64,000 bases of DNA from Ancylobacter moscoviensis (GCF_007559435.1 NZ_VMBP01000002.1:434001-498000), one strand, 5' to 3'; counted from the first letter of the stretch, positions 18,739 to 30,815 are shown. Program-made: numbers and translations. The notes: generated by a model from the letters alone, not told the origin.

Positions 18739-19545
18739 TCAGGCGAGTTCGAGCCTTGCGAGTTCGAGTGCGACCCCGCTCTTGGCGGTCATGGCGGCGA
18801 GGCTGCCCGTCGGCGCGGTATCCGTGACGAGGATATCCACGTCGCGGAGCGAGCCCAGGCGGACCAGCCCGCGCCGGCCGAACTTGCTGCTGTCGAGCGC
18901 GAGGATCACGCTGCCGGCCTGCTGCATGGCCGCCCGGACGGCCGCGACTTCAGCATAGTCGTCATCGCCGATGTCACCGTCCTCGTCGATGCCGCTGACC
19001 GAAATGACGACGAAATCGAACTTGAAGGCCTGGATGAACTCGGCCGAATTCTGGCTGAACACGCCACCATCCACCTGACGGACGAAGCCGCCGGGTACCG
19101 CGACCGTGAAGTCGGTTCGCTCGCTCAGCGTCGTGGCGGCGCGCAGACTGTAGGTGACGACCCGCAGGCCCTTGTGATCGATGAGCGCGCGGGCGACCGC
19201 CTCGCATGTCGTGCCCGTGTCGATGAAAACGGACGCATGGTCGGGCACCATACGGGCGACGGCGCTGCCGATGGCGTCCTTGGCCTGCGCATTGGCGATG
19301 CGGCGCTGGCGGTAGACGGTGGGATCGATGGGCGTCGAGGCGACCGCGCCTCCGTGCAGGCGGCGGACCTTGCCTTCCAGTTCCAGCGCGACGATGTCGC
19401 GGCGAGCGGTCTGGGTGGTGACCGAGAAGCGGCTCGCGATCTCCTCGACCGAGATGTACCGGTTCTGCTCGAGATATTGGATCAGGAACGCGTGGCGCCG
19501 CGCCTTCTTTCCCTGGTCATCCCGCTCTTCGTCGCGAATCTGCAT
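18739..19545 (-). CDS. DeoR/GlpR-family transcriptional regulator
   Basis: A 268-residue DeoR protein. The HTH is seen in YISVEEIASRFSVTTQTARRD, followed by LEGKVRRLHGGA and the effector domain with IFIDTGTT-like VFIDTGTTCEAVARAL, ALDSSKFGRRGLVRLG and VDILVTD. ATG 19545 is preferred, because the longer frame would translate the terminator hairpin of the neighbouring autotransporter gene. Such regulators sense phosphorylated sugars. It is not adjacent to the polyol operon but is the closest DeoR gene and could control it together with SorC. Confidence 0.88.
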   Translation of the reverse strand: MQIRDEERDDQGKKARRHAFLIQYLEQNRYISVEEIASRFSVTTQTARRDIVALELEGKVRRLHGGAVASTPIDPTVYRQRRIANAQAKDAIGSAVARMVPDHASVFIDTGTTCEAVARALIDHKGLRVVTYSLRAATTLSERTDFTVAVPGGFVRQVDGGVFSQNSAEFIQAFKFDFVVISVSGIDEDGDIGDDDYAEVAAVRAAMQQAGSVILALDSSKFGRRGLVRLGSLRDVDILVTDTAPTGSLAAMTAKSGVALELARLELA

Positions 19546-19564
19546 CTCGGATCTCGATAGCGCT

Positions 19565-19618
19565 CGTAAAAATAACGATCGATCCATGGGGCGTCCATCA
19601 GGTCGCCCCATGGATCGA
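19565..19618 (-). terminator. Rho-independent terminator of the nuclease-like autotransporter gene
   Basis: A perfect 15-bp inverted repeat, TCGATCCATGGGGCG (19579-19593) and its complement (19604-19618), with a 10-base loop. Read on the minus strand it is followed by TCGTTATTTTTA, a T-rich tract. It lies 69 bases after the autotransporter stop and before the DeoR start, insulating the two. Confidence 0.8.
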
Positions 19619-19686
19619 AGCCGTTCGGGTCCTGCCGGGTGTGCGACCCCGGCAGGCGGCGTGGTGGAAACCGTCACGACGTCGCG

Positions 19687-22600
19687 TCAGAACTTCACGC
19701 TCAGCCGGCCGGTGACGCCGTTGTCGCCAAGGCCGGAGCCGAACTGGCCGGAGTAGCTGATGCCCAGCGTCGCGTTCGGCGTGGCGGCGAAGTCCACCCC
19801 GGCGCGGATGATGGCGACGTCTTCGGCGATCGGCGTCCCACGGATACCGAAATCGTCGCCGCCGGCGAATGCCAGCACAGCTTGCGGGACCACGTCGCCG
19901 GAGGCGTGCTGCCAGCCGAGCGTGCCGTGCAGTGTGGCCACCGTCGAGCCGATGTCGAAGCTGGTCGAGGCGCGGGCGCCGAGGGTGGTGAACAGCGTGT
20001 CGAGATCGCCGGACGTACCGGCAAGCGCGGCGGCGCCGCCCTTCTCGACGAAGCCGTCATTGCTGAAGCGGACATAGGCGAGGCTCAGGAACGGCTCGAT
20101 CGCGCTCCGTGCCAGATCGAACCGGTAACCGAGTTCGCCGAAGACCTGCGTGGTCGACGCGTCGTAATCCGCCGAGAGGCTCTCGTTGAGCCCGGGAATG
20201 GCCACCTGGCGCGAGGTCTCGATGCTGTGCCAGGTGTGGCCGACGCCGAGGCGCAGGCCCAGCGGGCCGGAGCGCGAGCCGGCATAGAAGCCGATATGGT
20301 AGTTGTTGGCGTCGCCGCTGGAGACGAGATCGTCGAGTTCGACCGACGTCCGGCTGTAGCCGGCGAGCAGGCCGACCCGCCAGGCATCGCCGACCGCCGC
20401 GTCCGCGCCGGCCAGCAGGCCGCCCACATTGCTGGTCAGGGCTGAGGCATTGCCGTCGCCGTCGACGTCGCTCCACGACCCGAAGGACTGGCCCCACACC
20501 GCGAAGCGGTCCGTGTCGGCGGCCACCGGCGCCGGGCCGGCCTTGTCGTAGGCCAGAACCGACATGTCCTGACCCGCCAGTTCGCCGCTGGCGGCGCGCA
20601 GGCGTTCGTTCGCCGCATCGCGCAGGAAGCGGCTGTCGTCGATCAGGACGCCATAGGTCGAAGCGTGTACCTCGCCGCCGATCTGCGCGAAGGCGGAGCG
20701 GGCGCTCGCCTCGTCGAGCATGACGATGGCGTCGTAGAGCGGCGCGCCGTAGCCGAGGCTTTCGGCGCCGCGCGCGGCGGAGCGCTGGTTGAAGGTGGCG
20801 CCGAGCCGGTCGAAGGCAGTGTCGTTGCGCGCCAGCGTCAGCACCACGTCGGTGGCGCCATAGGCCAGCGTCGGGTCGAGGAAGGCGAAGCTGGAGGAGA
20901 CCTCGCCGAAGGCGCCCTCGATGCCGCCGGCCGAGCGGATGATGGTGTAGCTCGTCTCCGGCTTGTATTCACCGGCGGTGCCGATGCTCATCAGCGTGCC
21001 GCCCTCGATGGTGGTCTTGCCGGTCACGGCGATCAGATCGCTCGCGCCCTCGGCGTTGAACTCGACCTCATAGGCGGAGCCGCTTTCGAAGGTAAGGTTG
21101 CCGGCGACGTTCAGCGTGCCGATCGAATTACCCGGCGCGACAACGCCGCCCGACGCGATCTTGAGATTGCCGACGGTGCCGGTGCCGGCGAGCGCGGCGC
21201 CATCGAGCACCGTGGTCAGCGCGGAGCTGGCGATCGAGCCGTTGACGACGAGCAGGCCGTTTCCGACGAACGTCTCGCCGGTATAGGTGTTGGTGCCGAA
21301 CAGCCCGAGGGCGCCTTCGCCCAGCTTGGTCAGGCTGCCTTCGCCGGAAATCGCCCGGCCGATGGCGACGGCATTGGCGGCATCGGCGATCTCGATGCCA
21401 CCGCCGCCGGCCTCCAGCACCACCGAGCGGTCGAGAACCGCCATGCCGGTGCCGGCGATGCGCAGCGTTCCGTTGTCGAGGTGCAGGCTTGCCGCCGAGG
21501 TGCCGAGCGCGGCGTCCTCGTCGACGATGAGCGTGCCGCCGTCGGTCACCAGCGTCTGGCCGATGAAGCTGTGGTCGTCGATGCAATAGTCGACGATCGC
21601 CTGTTGCAGGCGCGGATCCGTGCTCTTGCAGTCGAGCAGGTTCTTCTTCTCTTCCCCCGTCAGGTCGGTGAGGATCGGATTGCCGTTCTCGTCCGAGATC
21701 TGCCCGAGATAGACGTCGGCGCGCATGTTGTTGCGCGTCAGGTAGAATTCCTTGTTCTTCTCCTCGAAGGTCGTGGCGTCGGCGCCCCAGACCAGCCGGG
21801 TCTTCTCGACCGTCGCATCGTCGACCGTCTCCGTATAGCTCTCCAGCGCCGGGCCGATCCATTTCAGCGTGTGGGCGACCGGCTCATGGTCGGAAAGCGG
21901 ACGGCCGTCATTGGTATAGCCGACCTCGTCGGCCACGCCGGTGTAGGGGTCGTTCGGATCGTCCGCCAGCACGTACCACTTGCCGAAGGGGCGCGAGACG
22001 AGGAAGTGGTCGATGGTCGCGCGGTCCCAACTCGTCCAGGTATTGGTGGAGTCCTGGCCGGCCGAGGGCCAAGTGGTGCTGCCGTCGCTGAGTTCATGCG
22101 GGGCGAACTGCTCGCGCTCATCCGGGTTCTGAAGCAGCATGTATTGCTTCTTCAGGATGTTCATCGTCACCGGCTGGTTGCTGGCGACAGGAAGGGTCTC
22201 GTCCTCGAAGGTGATCCCCTTTGCCACCATGTCCTTGGCGACGATCTTCTCCCACTGGCGCCAGCTCAACTGCGAGATGCTGGTCTTGCCGGGGAACTCG
22301 TCGCGATGGGCGTTGAAATAGTCCTGGATCACGTTGCGGTAGTGCGCCTGGCCATTCGGGTCGGTGGCCTTCATCGCGGTCGCATAGGCGGTGTATTCGT
22401 CTCCCTTGCCTTCCGGCGTGTATTCCTTGGCGAGTTGCTTCCACAGGGTGGAACTGCCGCCGTCGACGATGGTGCGGGCGAACAGATAGGACTGCTGCTC
22501 GGCGGAGTGGAGGCCGCGCTCCGAGACGTCGCCGGCGTTGAAGTCGCCGACCAGAATGATCGGCGTGTCGCTGTCGCCGGCCCATGTGTTGAGGGCCTTG

Positions 22601-23094
22601 GCTTCCTTGATGCGCCCGCCCGAGGTGTCGGCATAGTCGAGATGCACCGTGCCGATGAGAGTCTCCGGTCGCCCGGCCTTGCTGTCCGCGACGGTGAAGC
22701 TGACATAGCGGCCCTGCGTGGTGACGCCGGGGAGGGTGTAGGTGCCGAAGGTGCCCGGGAGCCGGGAGATGACGCCGACGTCGCCGACCAGCACGCCGCC
22801 ATAGGTGCCGCGGCCGGCGTCCTTCAGGATGCCCGGAATGTCGCTCACGTAACGGCTGCCATTGGCCTCCTGGAAGGCCAGCACGTCGTAATTGCCGTTG
22901 ATCATGAATTCGGAAGTGACGCCGGGATTCTGCTTGAACTGGTTCCAGATGTTCAAGGAGAGGATGCGCAGCGTGTCGTCGTCCGCCTGGCTGGCGGTTG
23001 TCCCGAGCACGGCCAGCGCGGCGCCGCAGAGCAGCCGCGAGGTGATGGTGACGAGGCTGAGGCCCCGTCGACGGCGGGTATTCCTGATAGTCAT
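19687..23094 (-). CDS. Autotransporter with endonuclease/exonuclease/phosphatase passenger domain
   Basis: A 1135-residue protein. Residues 1-37 are a signal peptide ending TTASQA/DD. Residues 40-410 form a DNase-I-like EEP domain with its catalytic set in order: LSLNIWN (Asn48), AFQEANG (Glu76), GTVHLDY (His151), VGDFNAGD (Asp184, Asn186), IDHFLV (Asp362, His363) and SDHEPV (Asp402, His403). An acidic linker follows, then a beta-helix stalk with a passenger-associated repeat ([19 protein letters not shown]) and [14 protein letters not shown]. The C-terminal ~270 residues are an autotransporter beta-barrel ending in a strand terminating with Phe. The EEP enzyme is therefore predicted to be displayed on or released from the cell surface. 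Substrate could be extracellular DNA, a phosphoester or a phospholipid. Codon use looks native. Confidence 0.9.
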   Translation of the reverse strand: MTIRNTRRRRGLSLVTITSRLLCGAALAVLGTTASQADDDTLRILSLNIWNQFKQNPGVTSEFMINGNYDVLAFQEANGSRYVSDIPGILKDAGRGTYGGVLVGDVGVISRLPGTFGTYTLPGVTTQGRYVSFTVADSKAGRPETLIGTVHLDYADTSGGRIKEAKALNTWAGDSDTPIILVGDFNAGDVSERGLHSAEQQSYLFARTIVDGGSSTLWKQLAKEYTPEGKGDEYTAYATAMKATDPNGQAHYRNVIQDYFNAHRDEFPGKTSISQLSWRQWEKIVAKDMVAKGITFEDETLPVASNQPVTMNILKKQYMLLQNPDEREQFAPHELSDGSTTWPSAGQDSTNTWTSWDRATIDHFLVSRPFGKWYVLADDPNDPYTGVADEVGYTNDGRPLSDHEPVAHTLKWIGPALESYTETVDDATVEKTRLVWGADATTFEEKNKEFYLTRNNMRADVYLGQISDENGNPILTDLTGEEKKNLLDCKSTDPRLQQAIVDYCIDDHSFIGQTLVTDGGTLIVDEDAALGTSAASLHLDNGTLRIAGTGMAVLDRSVVLEAGGGGIEIADAANAVAIGRAISGEGSLTKLGEGALGLFGTNTYTGETFVGNGLLVVNGSIASSALTTVLDGAALAGTGTVGNLKIASGGVVAPGNSIGTLNVAGNLTFESGSAYEVEFNAEGASDLIAVTGKTTIEGGTLMSIGTAGEYKPETSYTIIRSAGGIEGAFGEVSSSFAFLDPTLAYGATDVVLTLARNDTAFDRLGATFNQRSAARGAESLGYGAPLYDAIVMLDEASARSAFAQIGGEVHASTYGVLIDDSRFLRDAANERLRAASGELAGQDMSVLAYDKAGPAPVAADTDRFAVWGQSFGSWSDVDGDGNASALTSNVGGLLAGADAAVGDAWRVGLLAGYSRTSVELDDLVSSGDANNYHIGFYAGSRSGPLGLRLGVGHTWHSIETSRQVAIPGLNESLSADYDASTTQVFGELGYRFDLARSAIEPFLSLAYVRFSNDGFVEKGGAAALAGTSGDLDTLFTTLGARASTSFDIGSTVATLHGTLGWQHASGDVVPQAVLAFAGGDDFGIRGTPIAEDVAIIRAGVDFAATPNATLGISYSGQFGSGLGDNGVTGRLSVKF

Positions 23095-23708
23095 CGTGCC
23101 AAATCCCCAAAAAGCTCAGATTTCCCGCTGCCTGGTTCCCGGAGCGCGGATGGTGGCTGCGGATTCCGGTCGGCGTCGTTTTGAGGATTGCTGATCTGGC
23201 AGAATACGATGTCAGTTATGTAACATTATTTGTCCAGTGTGACCGATCTTCCTACATAGATGGCGTGTCGTGCGACACGGCTTGGTTGCCTCTGGTGACG
23301 ATGGCGGTGGTATTCCACCTGTTGGCCGCGCCCGTGCCGTATCGAAGGGGCTGTGCGAGGGAGCATAGGACTCCGCCAGGCCCAGGGCTCTTGTAACGAT
23401 ATGATTTATCGATGTTCTTATAGATTTGGACGACTTTTGTGTCTCATGGCGGTGTGTGACGCCATCTAAGGCACGCGACATTTCGCTACGAGGTGAAGGG
23501 GACAAGGACGTCGGGTCTGATCTCTGGATGCTTTCTCTGCATCCCGCCGGGGTGTCGGCGGCGCGATCTAAAATGTTGTTAAAGCAACATATGGCTGATG
23601 CCGGATTCCTGTCGTCCTTCCCGTTCCCTGGTTGCCGGCGCGCGGTCCATGACGGCAGCCGGCGCCGCACCGCCGGCTGGGGCGGTGCGGCGGGAGGCGT
23701 CGCTGGCG
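23095..23708. other. 614-base intergenic region with a small inverted repeat
   Basis: No convincing gene is present here. It is less GC-rich than its surroundings, particularly 23190-23270 and 23395-23600. It must contain the autotransporter promoter on the minus strand. An inverted repeat ATGTTG-N6-CAACAT at 23573-23590 is the only clear structure. Reading frames within it are short and lack ribosome-binding sites. Confidence 0.6.
23573..23590. promoter_or_regulatory. Inverted repeat ATGTTG-TTAAAG-CAACAT
   Basis: A perfect 6-bp inverted repeat with a 6-base A+T-rich centre in the gap between the autotransporter and transaminase genes. Both neighbours are on the minus strand, and the site lies just beyond the transaminase 3' end. 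Operator role is speculative. Confidence 0.3.
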
Positions 23709-25043
23709 TCAGGCAGCGCGCTTGAGCGCGTCGGCGAGAGTGGAGGCGAGGTCGTCTATCTGGCCCTTTTCGACGATCAGCGGCGGCGACAGGGCGATGA
23801 TGTCGCCGGTGACGCGGATCAAAAGGCCCTTGTTGAAGCAATCGACGAAGACGTCATAGGCCCGGGCGCCAATGGCGTCCTTGCGCGAGGCGAGCTCGAT
23901 GCCGGCGACGAGGCCGATGGTGCGGATGTCGACGACGTTCGGCAGGTCGCGCAGCGAATGCATCGCCTCCTCCCAATGCGGGGCGAGTTCCGCCGCGCGG
24001 GTGAGCAGGCCTTCTTCGGCATAGATGTCCAGCGTGGCGAGGCCGGCGGCGCAGGCGACCGGATGGCCGGAATAGGTGTAGCCGTGAAACAATTCGATGG
24101 CCGCTTCCGGGCCGGTCATCAGCGCGTCGTGCACCTTGCGGCTGGCGAAGACCGCGCCCATCGGGATGGTGCCGTTGGTGATGCCCTTGGCGGTGGTGAC
24201 GAGGTCCGGCGTCACCCCGAAATAGTCGGTGGCGAAGGAGGCGCCGAGGCGGCCGAAGCCGGTGATCACCTCGTCGAAGATCAGGAGGATGCCGTGGCGG
24301 ACGGCGATCTCGCGCAGCTTTTCCAGATAGCCCTTCGGCGGCAGCAACACGCCGGTGGAGCCCGCCATCGGCTCGACGATCACCGCGGCGATGGTCTCGG
24401 CGCCGTGCAGCGCGACGAGGCGCTCGAGGTCATCGGCGAGCTCGGCGCCGTGTTCCGGCAGGCCGCCTTTGGCGAAGGCGTTGCGCGCGGGATCGTGGGT
24501 GTGGCGCAGATGGTCGGCGCCGGGCAGCAGCGGGAAGACGCGCCGGTTGTTCACGAGGCCGCCCACGGTGATGCCGCCGAAGCCGACGCCGTGATAGCCA
24601 CGCTCGCGGCCGATGACGCGGGTGCGGGTGCCCTGGCCGATGGCGCGCTGATAGGCGATGGCGATCTTCAGTGCCGTATCGACCGATTCCGAGCCGGAAT
24701 TGGTGAAGAACACCCGGTCGAGTCCGGCCGCCTCGCCCCCCGGCGCGATGGCGGCGAGACGCTGGGCGAAGTCGAAGGCGACGGGATGGCCCATCTGGAA
24801 GGTGGGCGCGAAGTCGAGGGTGGAAAGCTGGCGCTCGACCGCCTCGGTGATCCGGCGACGGCCATGGCCGGCATTGACGCACCACAGGCCGGCGGTGCCG
24901 TCGAGCACGCGGCGGCCATCATCGCTCGTGTAGTACATGCCCTCGGCGGCGGCGAGCAGGCGCGGGGCCGCCTTGAACTGCCGGTTCGCCGTGAACGGCA
25001 TCCAGAAGGCGTCGAGGGAAGGGGTGTTGGCGCGAATGTTCAC
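23709..25043 (-). CDS. Class-III omega-amino acid:pyruvate aminotransferase
   Basis: A 444-residue PLP enzyme with DAFWMPFTANRQFK at the N-terminus, LWCVNAGHGRRRI, FTNSGSESVDTALK, RERGYHGVGFGG, DEVITGFGRLG and TTAKGITNGTIPMGAV carrying the PLP Lys. These features match beta-alanine/omega-amino acid:pyruvate transaminases. The GTG at 25043 has AGGAGA 8 bases upstream, which decides the start. It is divergent from a PuuR-like regulator, suggesting use of beta-alanine, GABA or polyamine-derived amines as nitrogen or carbon source. Cytosolic. The exact amine donor is unknown. Confidence 0.88.
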   Translation of the reverse strand: MNIRANTPSLDAFWMPFTANRQFKAAPRLLAAAEGMYYTSDDGRRVLDGTAGLWCVNAGHGRRRITEAVERQLSTLDFAPTFQMGHPVAFDFAQRLAAIAPGGEAAGLDRVFFTNSGSESVDTALKIAIAYQRAIGQGTRTRVIGRERGYHGVGFGGITVGGLVNNRRVFPLLPGADHLRHTHDPARNAFAKGGLPEHGAELADDLERLVALHGAETIAAVIVEPMAGSTGVLLPPKGYLEKLREIAVRHGILLIFDEVITGFGRLGASFATDYFGVTPDLVTTAKGITNGTIPMGAVFASRKVHDALMTGPEAAIELFHGYTYSGHPVACAAGLATLDIYAEEGLLTRAAELAPHWEEAMHSLRDLPNVVDIRTIGLVAGIELASRKDAIGARAYDVFVDCFNKGLLIRVTGDIIALSPPLIVEKGQIDDLASTLADALKRAA

Positions 25044-25186
25044 GGCTGGTCTCCTCTTGCGGGAAGGGGGACCTTGGCCACGATGGGCGATGGGGAACAA
25101 GTCCTTTTCTTTCGTCCATCAAGTCATTGATATATATAGATAGAAAGATCAGAATTTTCGTTATTCGCAACGGATGAAACAGGCGC
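25044..25186. promoter_or_regulatory. Divergent promoter region, transaminase / PuuR-like regulator
   Basis: 143 bases separate the two divergent starts. The central part, 25125-25165, is A+T-rich (ATTGATATATATAGATAG) in otherwise GC-rich sequence and should hold both promoters and the regulator's operator. No exact palindrome is obvious. Confidence 0.5.
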
Positions 25187-25738
25187 ATGGTCGAGGACGA
25201 TCTCGGAGGGCGGCTCCGCTACGTCCGCCAGTTGCACAAGCTCTCGCAGCGCGAGCTTGCCCGGCGCGCCGGCGTGACCAATTCGACGATCTCGCTGATC
25301 GAATCCAACACCAGCAATCCGTCGGTGGGCGCGCTCAAGCGTATCCTCGACGGCATACCGATCAGCATGGCGGACTTCTTCGGCCTGGCGCCCACCCTTC
25401 CGAAGAAGGCGTTCTATCGCGAGGACCAACTGACCGAGATCGGCAAGGGGCCGATCTCGTTCCGACAGGTCGGCGAGAGCGCTTTCGGCCGGGCGCTGCA
25501 GATCCTCAAGGAGTGCTACCAGCCCGGCGCCGACACCGGCGTCATCCCGCTGGTGCATGACGGGGAGGAGGGGGGCATCATCCTCAGCGGCCGGTTGGAG
25601 GTGACGGTGGACGGCGAGCGCAAGGTGCTCGGCGCCGGCGATGCCTATTACTTCGAGAGCCGGCGGCCGCACCGCTTCCGGTGTGTCGGCTCGGTGCCGT
25701 GCGAAGTGGTGAGCGCCTGCACGCCGCCGACTTTCTGA
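25187..25738 (+). CDS. HTH-cupin regulator, PuuR-like
   Basis: A 183-residue regulator. An XRE-type HTH occupies residues about 8-62 (VRQLHKLSQRELARRAGVTN, STISLIESN, NPSVGALKRIL) and a cupin occupies the C-terminal half (YQPGADTG, GGIILSGRLEVTVDGE, YYFESRRPHRFR). The layout is that of PuuR, repressor of putrescine catabolism. It is divergent from the omega-transaminase, so the two probably form one small regulon controlled by an amine or amino acid. It is convergent with the LysR gene downstream. Confidence 0.88.
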   Translation: MVEDDLGGRLRYVRQLHKLSQRELARRAGVTNSTISLIESNTSNPSVGALKRILDGIPISMADFFGLAPTLPKKAFYREDQLTEIGKGPISFRQVGESAFGRALQILKECYQPGADTGVIPLVHDGEEGGIILSGRLEVTVDGERKVLGAGDAYYFESRRPHRFRCVGSVPCEVVSACTPPTF

Positions 25739-25786
25739 CGGCGTCCCGCCGTTTCGTTCGGGGTTCCCTCCTTCACGGAGCTTTCT

Positions 25787-26674
25787 TCACACTTCCCTGG
25801 CGACATCGAGAAAGGCACGCAGGGCCGGCGGCACGGCACGATGCCCGGGATAGTAGATCCCGATCGCTTCCGGGGCGGGCGTCCAGGCTGCGAGCACCCG
25901 GCGGAGCCTGCCATCGGACAGGCCCGTCTGAGCGGCCCAGTCCGCGACATAGGCGATGCCCAGTCCCTTCATGGCGGCATCGACCATCAGTTCCTCGTCG
26001 TCGAGGATGACGGAGCCGTTTGTGTCGATGACGAGCTCCTGTCCGGCCCGCTCGAACTCCCATCGATAGAGCTTGCCGCTGGGTACGCGATGGCCGATGC
26101 AGCGGTGGCGGTGCAACTCCTCGGGGCTGCGCGGTTCGCCGAAGCGATCGAGATAGGCTGGCGCCGCGACGCAGACGAATGCCAGCGGTCGGGACAGCGG
26201 CAGCGCGATCATGTCCTTGGGGATCGATCCCATGAGGCGAACGCCGGCGTCGAACCCGCCGGACACGATATCGACCAGCCGCCCCTCGACGACGATGTCC
26301 ACGCTCACATCGGGAAAGCGCTCCGCCATCGGCGGAAGCAGGTCGCGCACGAGAAAGCCGGCCGCCAGACGGGGAGCGTTGACGCGGACGGTGCCGGCGA
26401 TGTTGCCCCGGAAGGGCGCTACGGCCTCCAGCGCCTCGTCCAGCAGGGCCAGTGCCGGCTGAAGACGGCCGAGAAGCTGGAAGCCGGCTTCCGTCGGCGA
26501 GACGCTCCGCGTGGTGCGGTTCAGAAGTCGCACGCCCATGCGTTCCTCCAGCGCGCGCATCGCGTGGCTCAAGGTGGAGGGAGCCGTGCCGATCTCGTCC
26601 GCCGCGCGACGAAAGCTGCGGTGAGTGGCGACCGCGACGAAGGCGGTGAGATCGTTGAGTGAGGGGCGGAACAT
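25787..26674 (-). CDS. LysR-family transcriptional regulator
   Basis: A 295-residue LysR protein with an N-terminal winged HTH ([38 protein letters not shown]-like segment) and [15 protein letters not shown], followed by the periplasmic-binding-like effector domain with DFGVR-like [18 protein letters not shown]. It is divergent from the RidA-family gene at 26849, the normal arrangement for a LysR regulator and its target, with 174 bases between them. Confidence 0.9.
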   Translation of the reverse strand: MFRPSLNDLTAFVAVATHRSFRRAADEIGTAPSTLSHAMRALEERMGVRLLNRTTRSVSPTEAGFQLLGRLQPALALLDEALEAVAPFRGNIAGTVRVNAPRLAAGFLVRDLLPPMAERFPDVSVDIVVEGRLVDIVSGGFDAGVRLMGSIPKDMIALPLSRPLAFVCVAAPAYLDRFGEPRSPEELHRHRCIGHRVPSGKLYRWEFERAGQELVIDTNGSVILDDEELMVDAAMKGLGIAYVADWAAQTGLSDGRLRRVLAAWTPAPEAIGIYYPGHRAVPPALRAFLDVAREV

Positions 26675-26848
26675 TGATGGCGATCTTGCATCAGCTCATG
26701 CCGATTTCAACGGCTAATCGATGCAATCGGATTGCCCTATCTCCTACAGGCCGGCTGTCGGGGGCGGAAGGCCGCCGACGCGAAGATGCCGCGCCGGCGG
26801 ACCGCTCGCCGTCCGCCGCACATCTCCACATCAGGCAAGGAATCCCAC

Positions 26849-27271
26849 ATGCCCAAGCGCGACGCCGTCTTTCCTGCCAACCGGCACTCTCTGTACGATG
26901 TCCACCAGTACTCCGCGGCCATTCGCTCCGGCGATCTTCTCTTCGTTTCGGGTCAGGTCGGCAGCCGCGAGGACGGCTCGCCCGAACCTGTCTTCGAGGC
27001 GCAGGTGCGTCGGGCATTCGCCAATCTGCGCGCCGTGCTGACGGCGGCCGGATGCAGCCTCGACGATGTGATCGACGTCACCACCTTCCACACCGATCCG
27101 CAGGCGCAGCTCGATACGGTGCTGGCCGTTCGCGCGGCGGAGATCGGCGAGCCGCCTTATCCGAACTGGACGGCGGTGGGCGTCACCTGGCTCGCCGGCT
27201 TCGATTTCGAGATCAAGGTCATCGCCCGCATCCCTTCGCACGATGAAAGCACGGATTACCGGGCACGCTGA
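26849..27271 (+). CDS. RidA-family protein lacking the usual catalytic arginine
   Basis: A 140-residue YjgF/RidA protein with DLLFVSGQVG, FANLRAVLTAAGCSLDDVIDV, TTFHTDP and a C-terminal IKVIARIP. In RidA deaminases the strand after the central loop carries an Arg (RxxV motif) that holds the imine carboxylate. Here the corresponding stretch reads PNWTAVGVTWLAG without Arg. It therefore more likely belongs to a non-deaminase Rid subfamily. ATG 26849 follows AAGGAA by 6 bases. The divergent LysR gene probably controls it. Confidence 0.82.
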   Translation: MPKRDAVFPANRHSLYDVHQYSAAIRSGDLLFVSGQVGSREDGSPEPVFEAQVRRAFANLRAVLTAAGCSLDDVIDVTTFHTDPQAQLDTVLAVRAAEIGEPPYPNWTAVGVTWLAGFDFEIKVIARIPSHDESTDYRAR

Positions 27272-27674
27272 TTTCCATCATGACAGGCCCTCGTCATCGC
27301 CGTCGCCGATGAAGGAGCCGCTGCGGATCGCTGCCGGTGGCGCCGATGGCGACATCCAGCCGTGCTTCCAGCCGGCTGGACGGGATGACGAGGGCTGGGG
27401 ACGTCCGCGTACGGAATCGCGGCGGCATCGGATGACCGCTCCGCCTCCCGACGAACAGCGTGACGGATTGCCGGCACAGCGCCTTTTGTGGTAGCAACGC
27501 GTCATTGATGCTGCGAACCAGGGAGGGGCGCGATGACGATTCTGTTCCGTTTGCCCGTCCCGGCCGGGATGGCGCACCGCTAGTTCGGCAGGCCGCGGAG
27601 CCGCGCTCCCCCGCCACCGTCTCCCGATTTCCGCTGATTTAGTCCTTCGCAGGAGAGGCGCGCCCTTTGCGCCT
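27272..27674. other. 403-base intergenic region with a distant inverted repeat
   Basis: No gene is supported. GCCCTCGTCATC (27287-27298) and GATGACGAGGGC (27384-27395) are perfect 12-base inverted copies 85 bases apart. They resemble the outer ends of palindromic intergenic elements common in this order. The rest shows nothing recognisable apart from AGGAGAGG at 27651. Confidence 0.5.
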
Positions 27675-29492
<1,818 letters not shown>

Positions 29493-29609
29493 GGGCCTTG
29501 ATGCAGCAAAGGTGGGCGCTCGTTGCTCCGTACGGGGCGGCGAGCGTCCATTCTCCGTATGGCCCGGGTCCGTGCTGCGAGCAGGGCTTCAGCGCAATAA
29601 TTCCGCCGC

Positions 29610-30815
29610 CTATTGTTTTCGGTGCCAGGTCAGCAGTTGCAGCCCCGCCGCGCCGGCCGCGAAGGCGGTGCCCAGCACGCTGACCAGAAACCAGCCGCCG
29701 GCGCCCCAGGCGAGCGTCGCCGTGGCCGAGCCGATGGCGCCGCCGAGGAACATCGTTCCCATGAGCACGGTGTTGAGCCGTGCCCGGGCGGCCGGGCGGA
29801 GCGCGAACACGATATGCTGGTTCGAGACCAGGGCGCTCTGCATGCCGAAGTCGAGCAGCACCACGCCGACGATCAGGCCGGCCAGCGAGGTCCACAGGCC
29901 GAAGACGACCCACGAGACCAGCGTCACCACGGCGCCCAGCACCACGGCCTGTGTCGGCCCGCGCCGGTCGGCAAAGCGCCCGGCCAGTGGGGCGGCCAGA
30001 ATGCCGACCGTGCCCACGAGGCCGAAAAGGCCAGCGATTTCCGCGCCAAGTCCGAATTGCGGTTCGGCGAGCCGGAAGGCAAGGACCGTCCAGAATACCG
30101 TGAAGGCCGCGAACAGCGCCGATTGCGTCAGCGCCGCGAGCCGCAGGGCGGGAAACTCCCGCCAGAGGTGCCAGATGGAGCGCAGCAGGCTCGGATATCC
30201 CATCGTGGAATCCGGTGCGCTGCGCGGCAGGACGATGGCCATGAGGGCGGCGGCGGCGAGTGCCATCGGCACCGCCAGCCAGAACATTTCGCGCCATCCA
30301 GCGTGGGAGGCGACAAAGCCGGCCAGCGTGCGGCTCAGCAGAATGCCGGTGAGCAGGCCGGCCATCACTGTTCCGACCGTCGCGCCGCGCTTTTCCGGCA
30401 AGGCGAGATGCGCCGCGAACGGCACGATCTGCTGGGCGACGGTGGAGAGGAGCCCGACGACCAGCGATGCCAGCACGAGCGTCAGCGCATTGGGCGCCAT
30501 CGCCGCCGCAAGAAGCGCGGCCGACAGCAAGGCGAACTGCACGATGATCAGGCGTCGCCGTTCCATAAGGTCGCCGAGAGGGACCAGCAGGAACAGCCCG
30601 GCCGCGTAGCCGAGCTGGGTGGCGGTGGGAATGGCGCCCGCCAGCGGATCGGGCAATTCCTGCTCGATCAGCTCCAGCATGGGCTGGTTGTAGTAGATGT
30701 TGGCGACGGCGAGACCGGCGGCCGCCGCCATCGCGAAGGTGGTGCCATATCCAAGCGCGGATCGGGCAGCGGGGCTGTCGGCGGGACCTTCCGGGGCTGA
30801 ATGCGGCATCGTCAT
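29610..30815 (-). CDS. MFS efflux transporter
   Basis: A 401-residue 12-TM major-facilitator protein. It has [12 protein letters not shown] in TM1, [10 protein letters not shown] and GRFADRRGP as motif-A copies in the two halves, and [21 protein letters not shown] is typical of AraJ/YgaY-like drug or sugar efflux proteins. ATG 30815 is chosen, with GGAG 12 bases upstream; ATG 30809 is an alternative. The substrate is unknown. Confidence 0.85.
   Translation of the reverse strand: MTMPHSAPEGPADSPAARSALGYGTTFAMAAAAGLAVANIYYNQPMLELIEQELPDPLAGAIPTATQLGYAAGLFLLVPLGDLMERRRLIIVQFALLSAALLAAAMAPNALTLVLASLVVGLLSTVAQQIVPFAAHLALPEKRGATVGTVMAGLLTGILLSRTLAGFVASHAGWREMFWLAVPMALAAAALMAIVLPRSAPDSTMGYPSLLRSIWHLWREFPALRLAALTQSALFAAFTVFWTVLAFRLAEPQFGLGAEIAGLFGLVGTVGILAAPLAGRFADRRGPTQAVVLGAVVTLVSWVVFGLWTSLAGLIVGVVLLDFGMQSALVSNQHIVFALRPAARARLNTVLMGTMFLGGAIGSATATLAWGAGGWFLVSVLGTAFAAGAAGLQLLTWHRKQ

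Noticed and set aside
20665-23184. An 839-codon plus-strand frame opposite the EEP autotransporter
   Set aside because: Antisense shadow of a gene with complete domains and a proper terminator; no ribosome-binding site or recognisable protein features.
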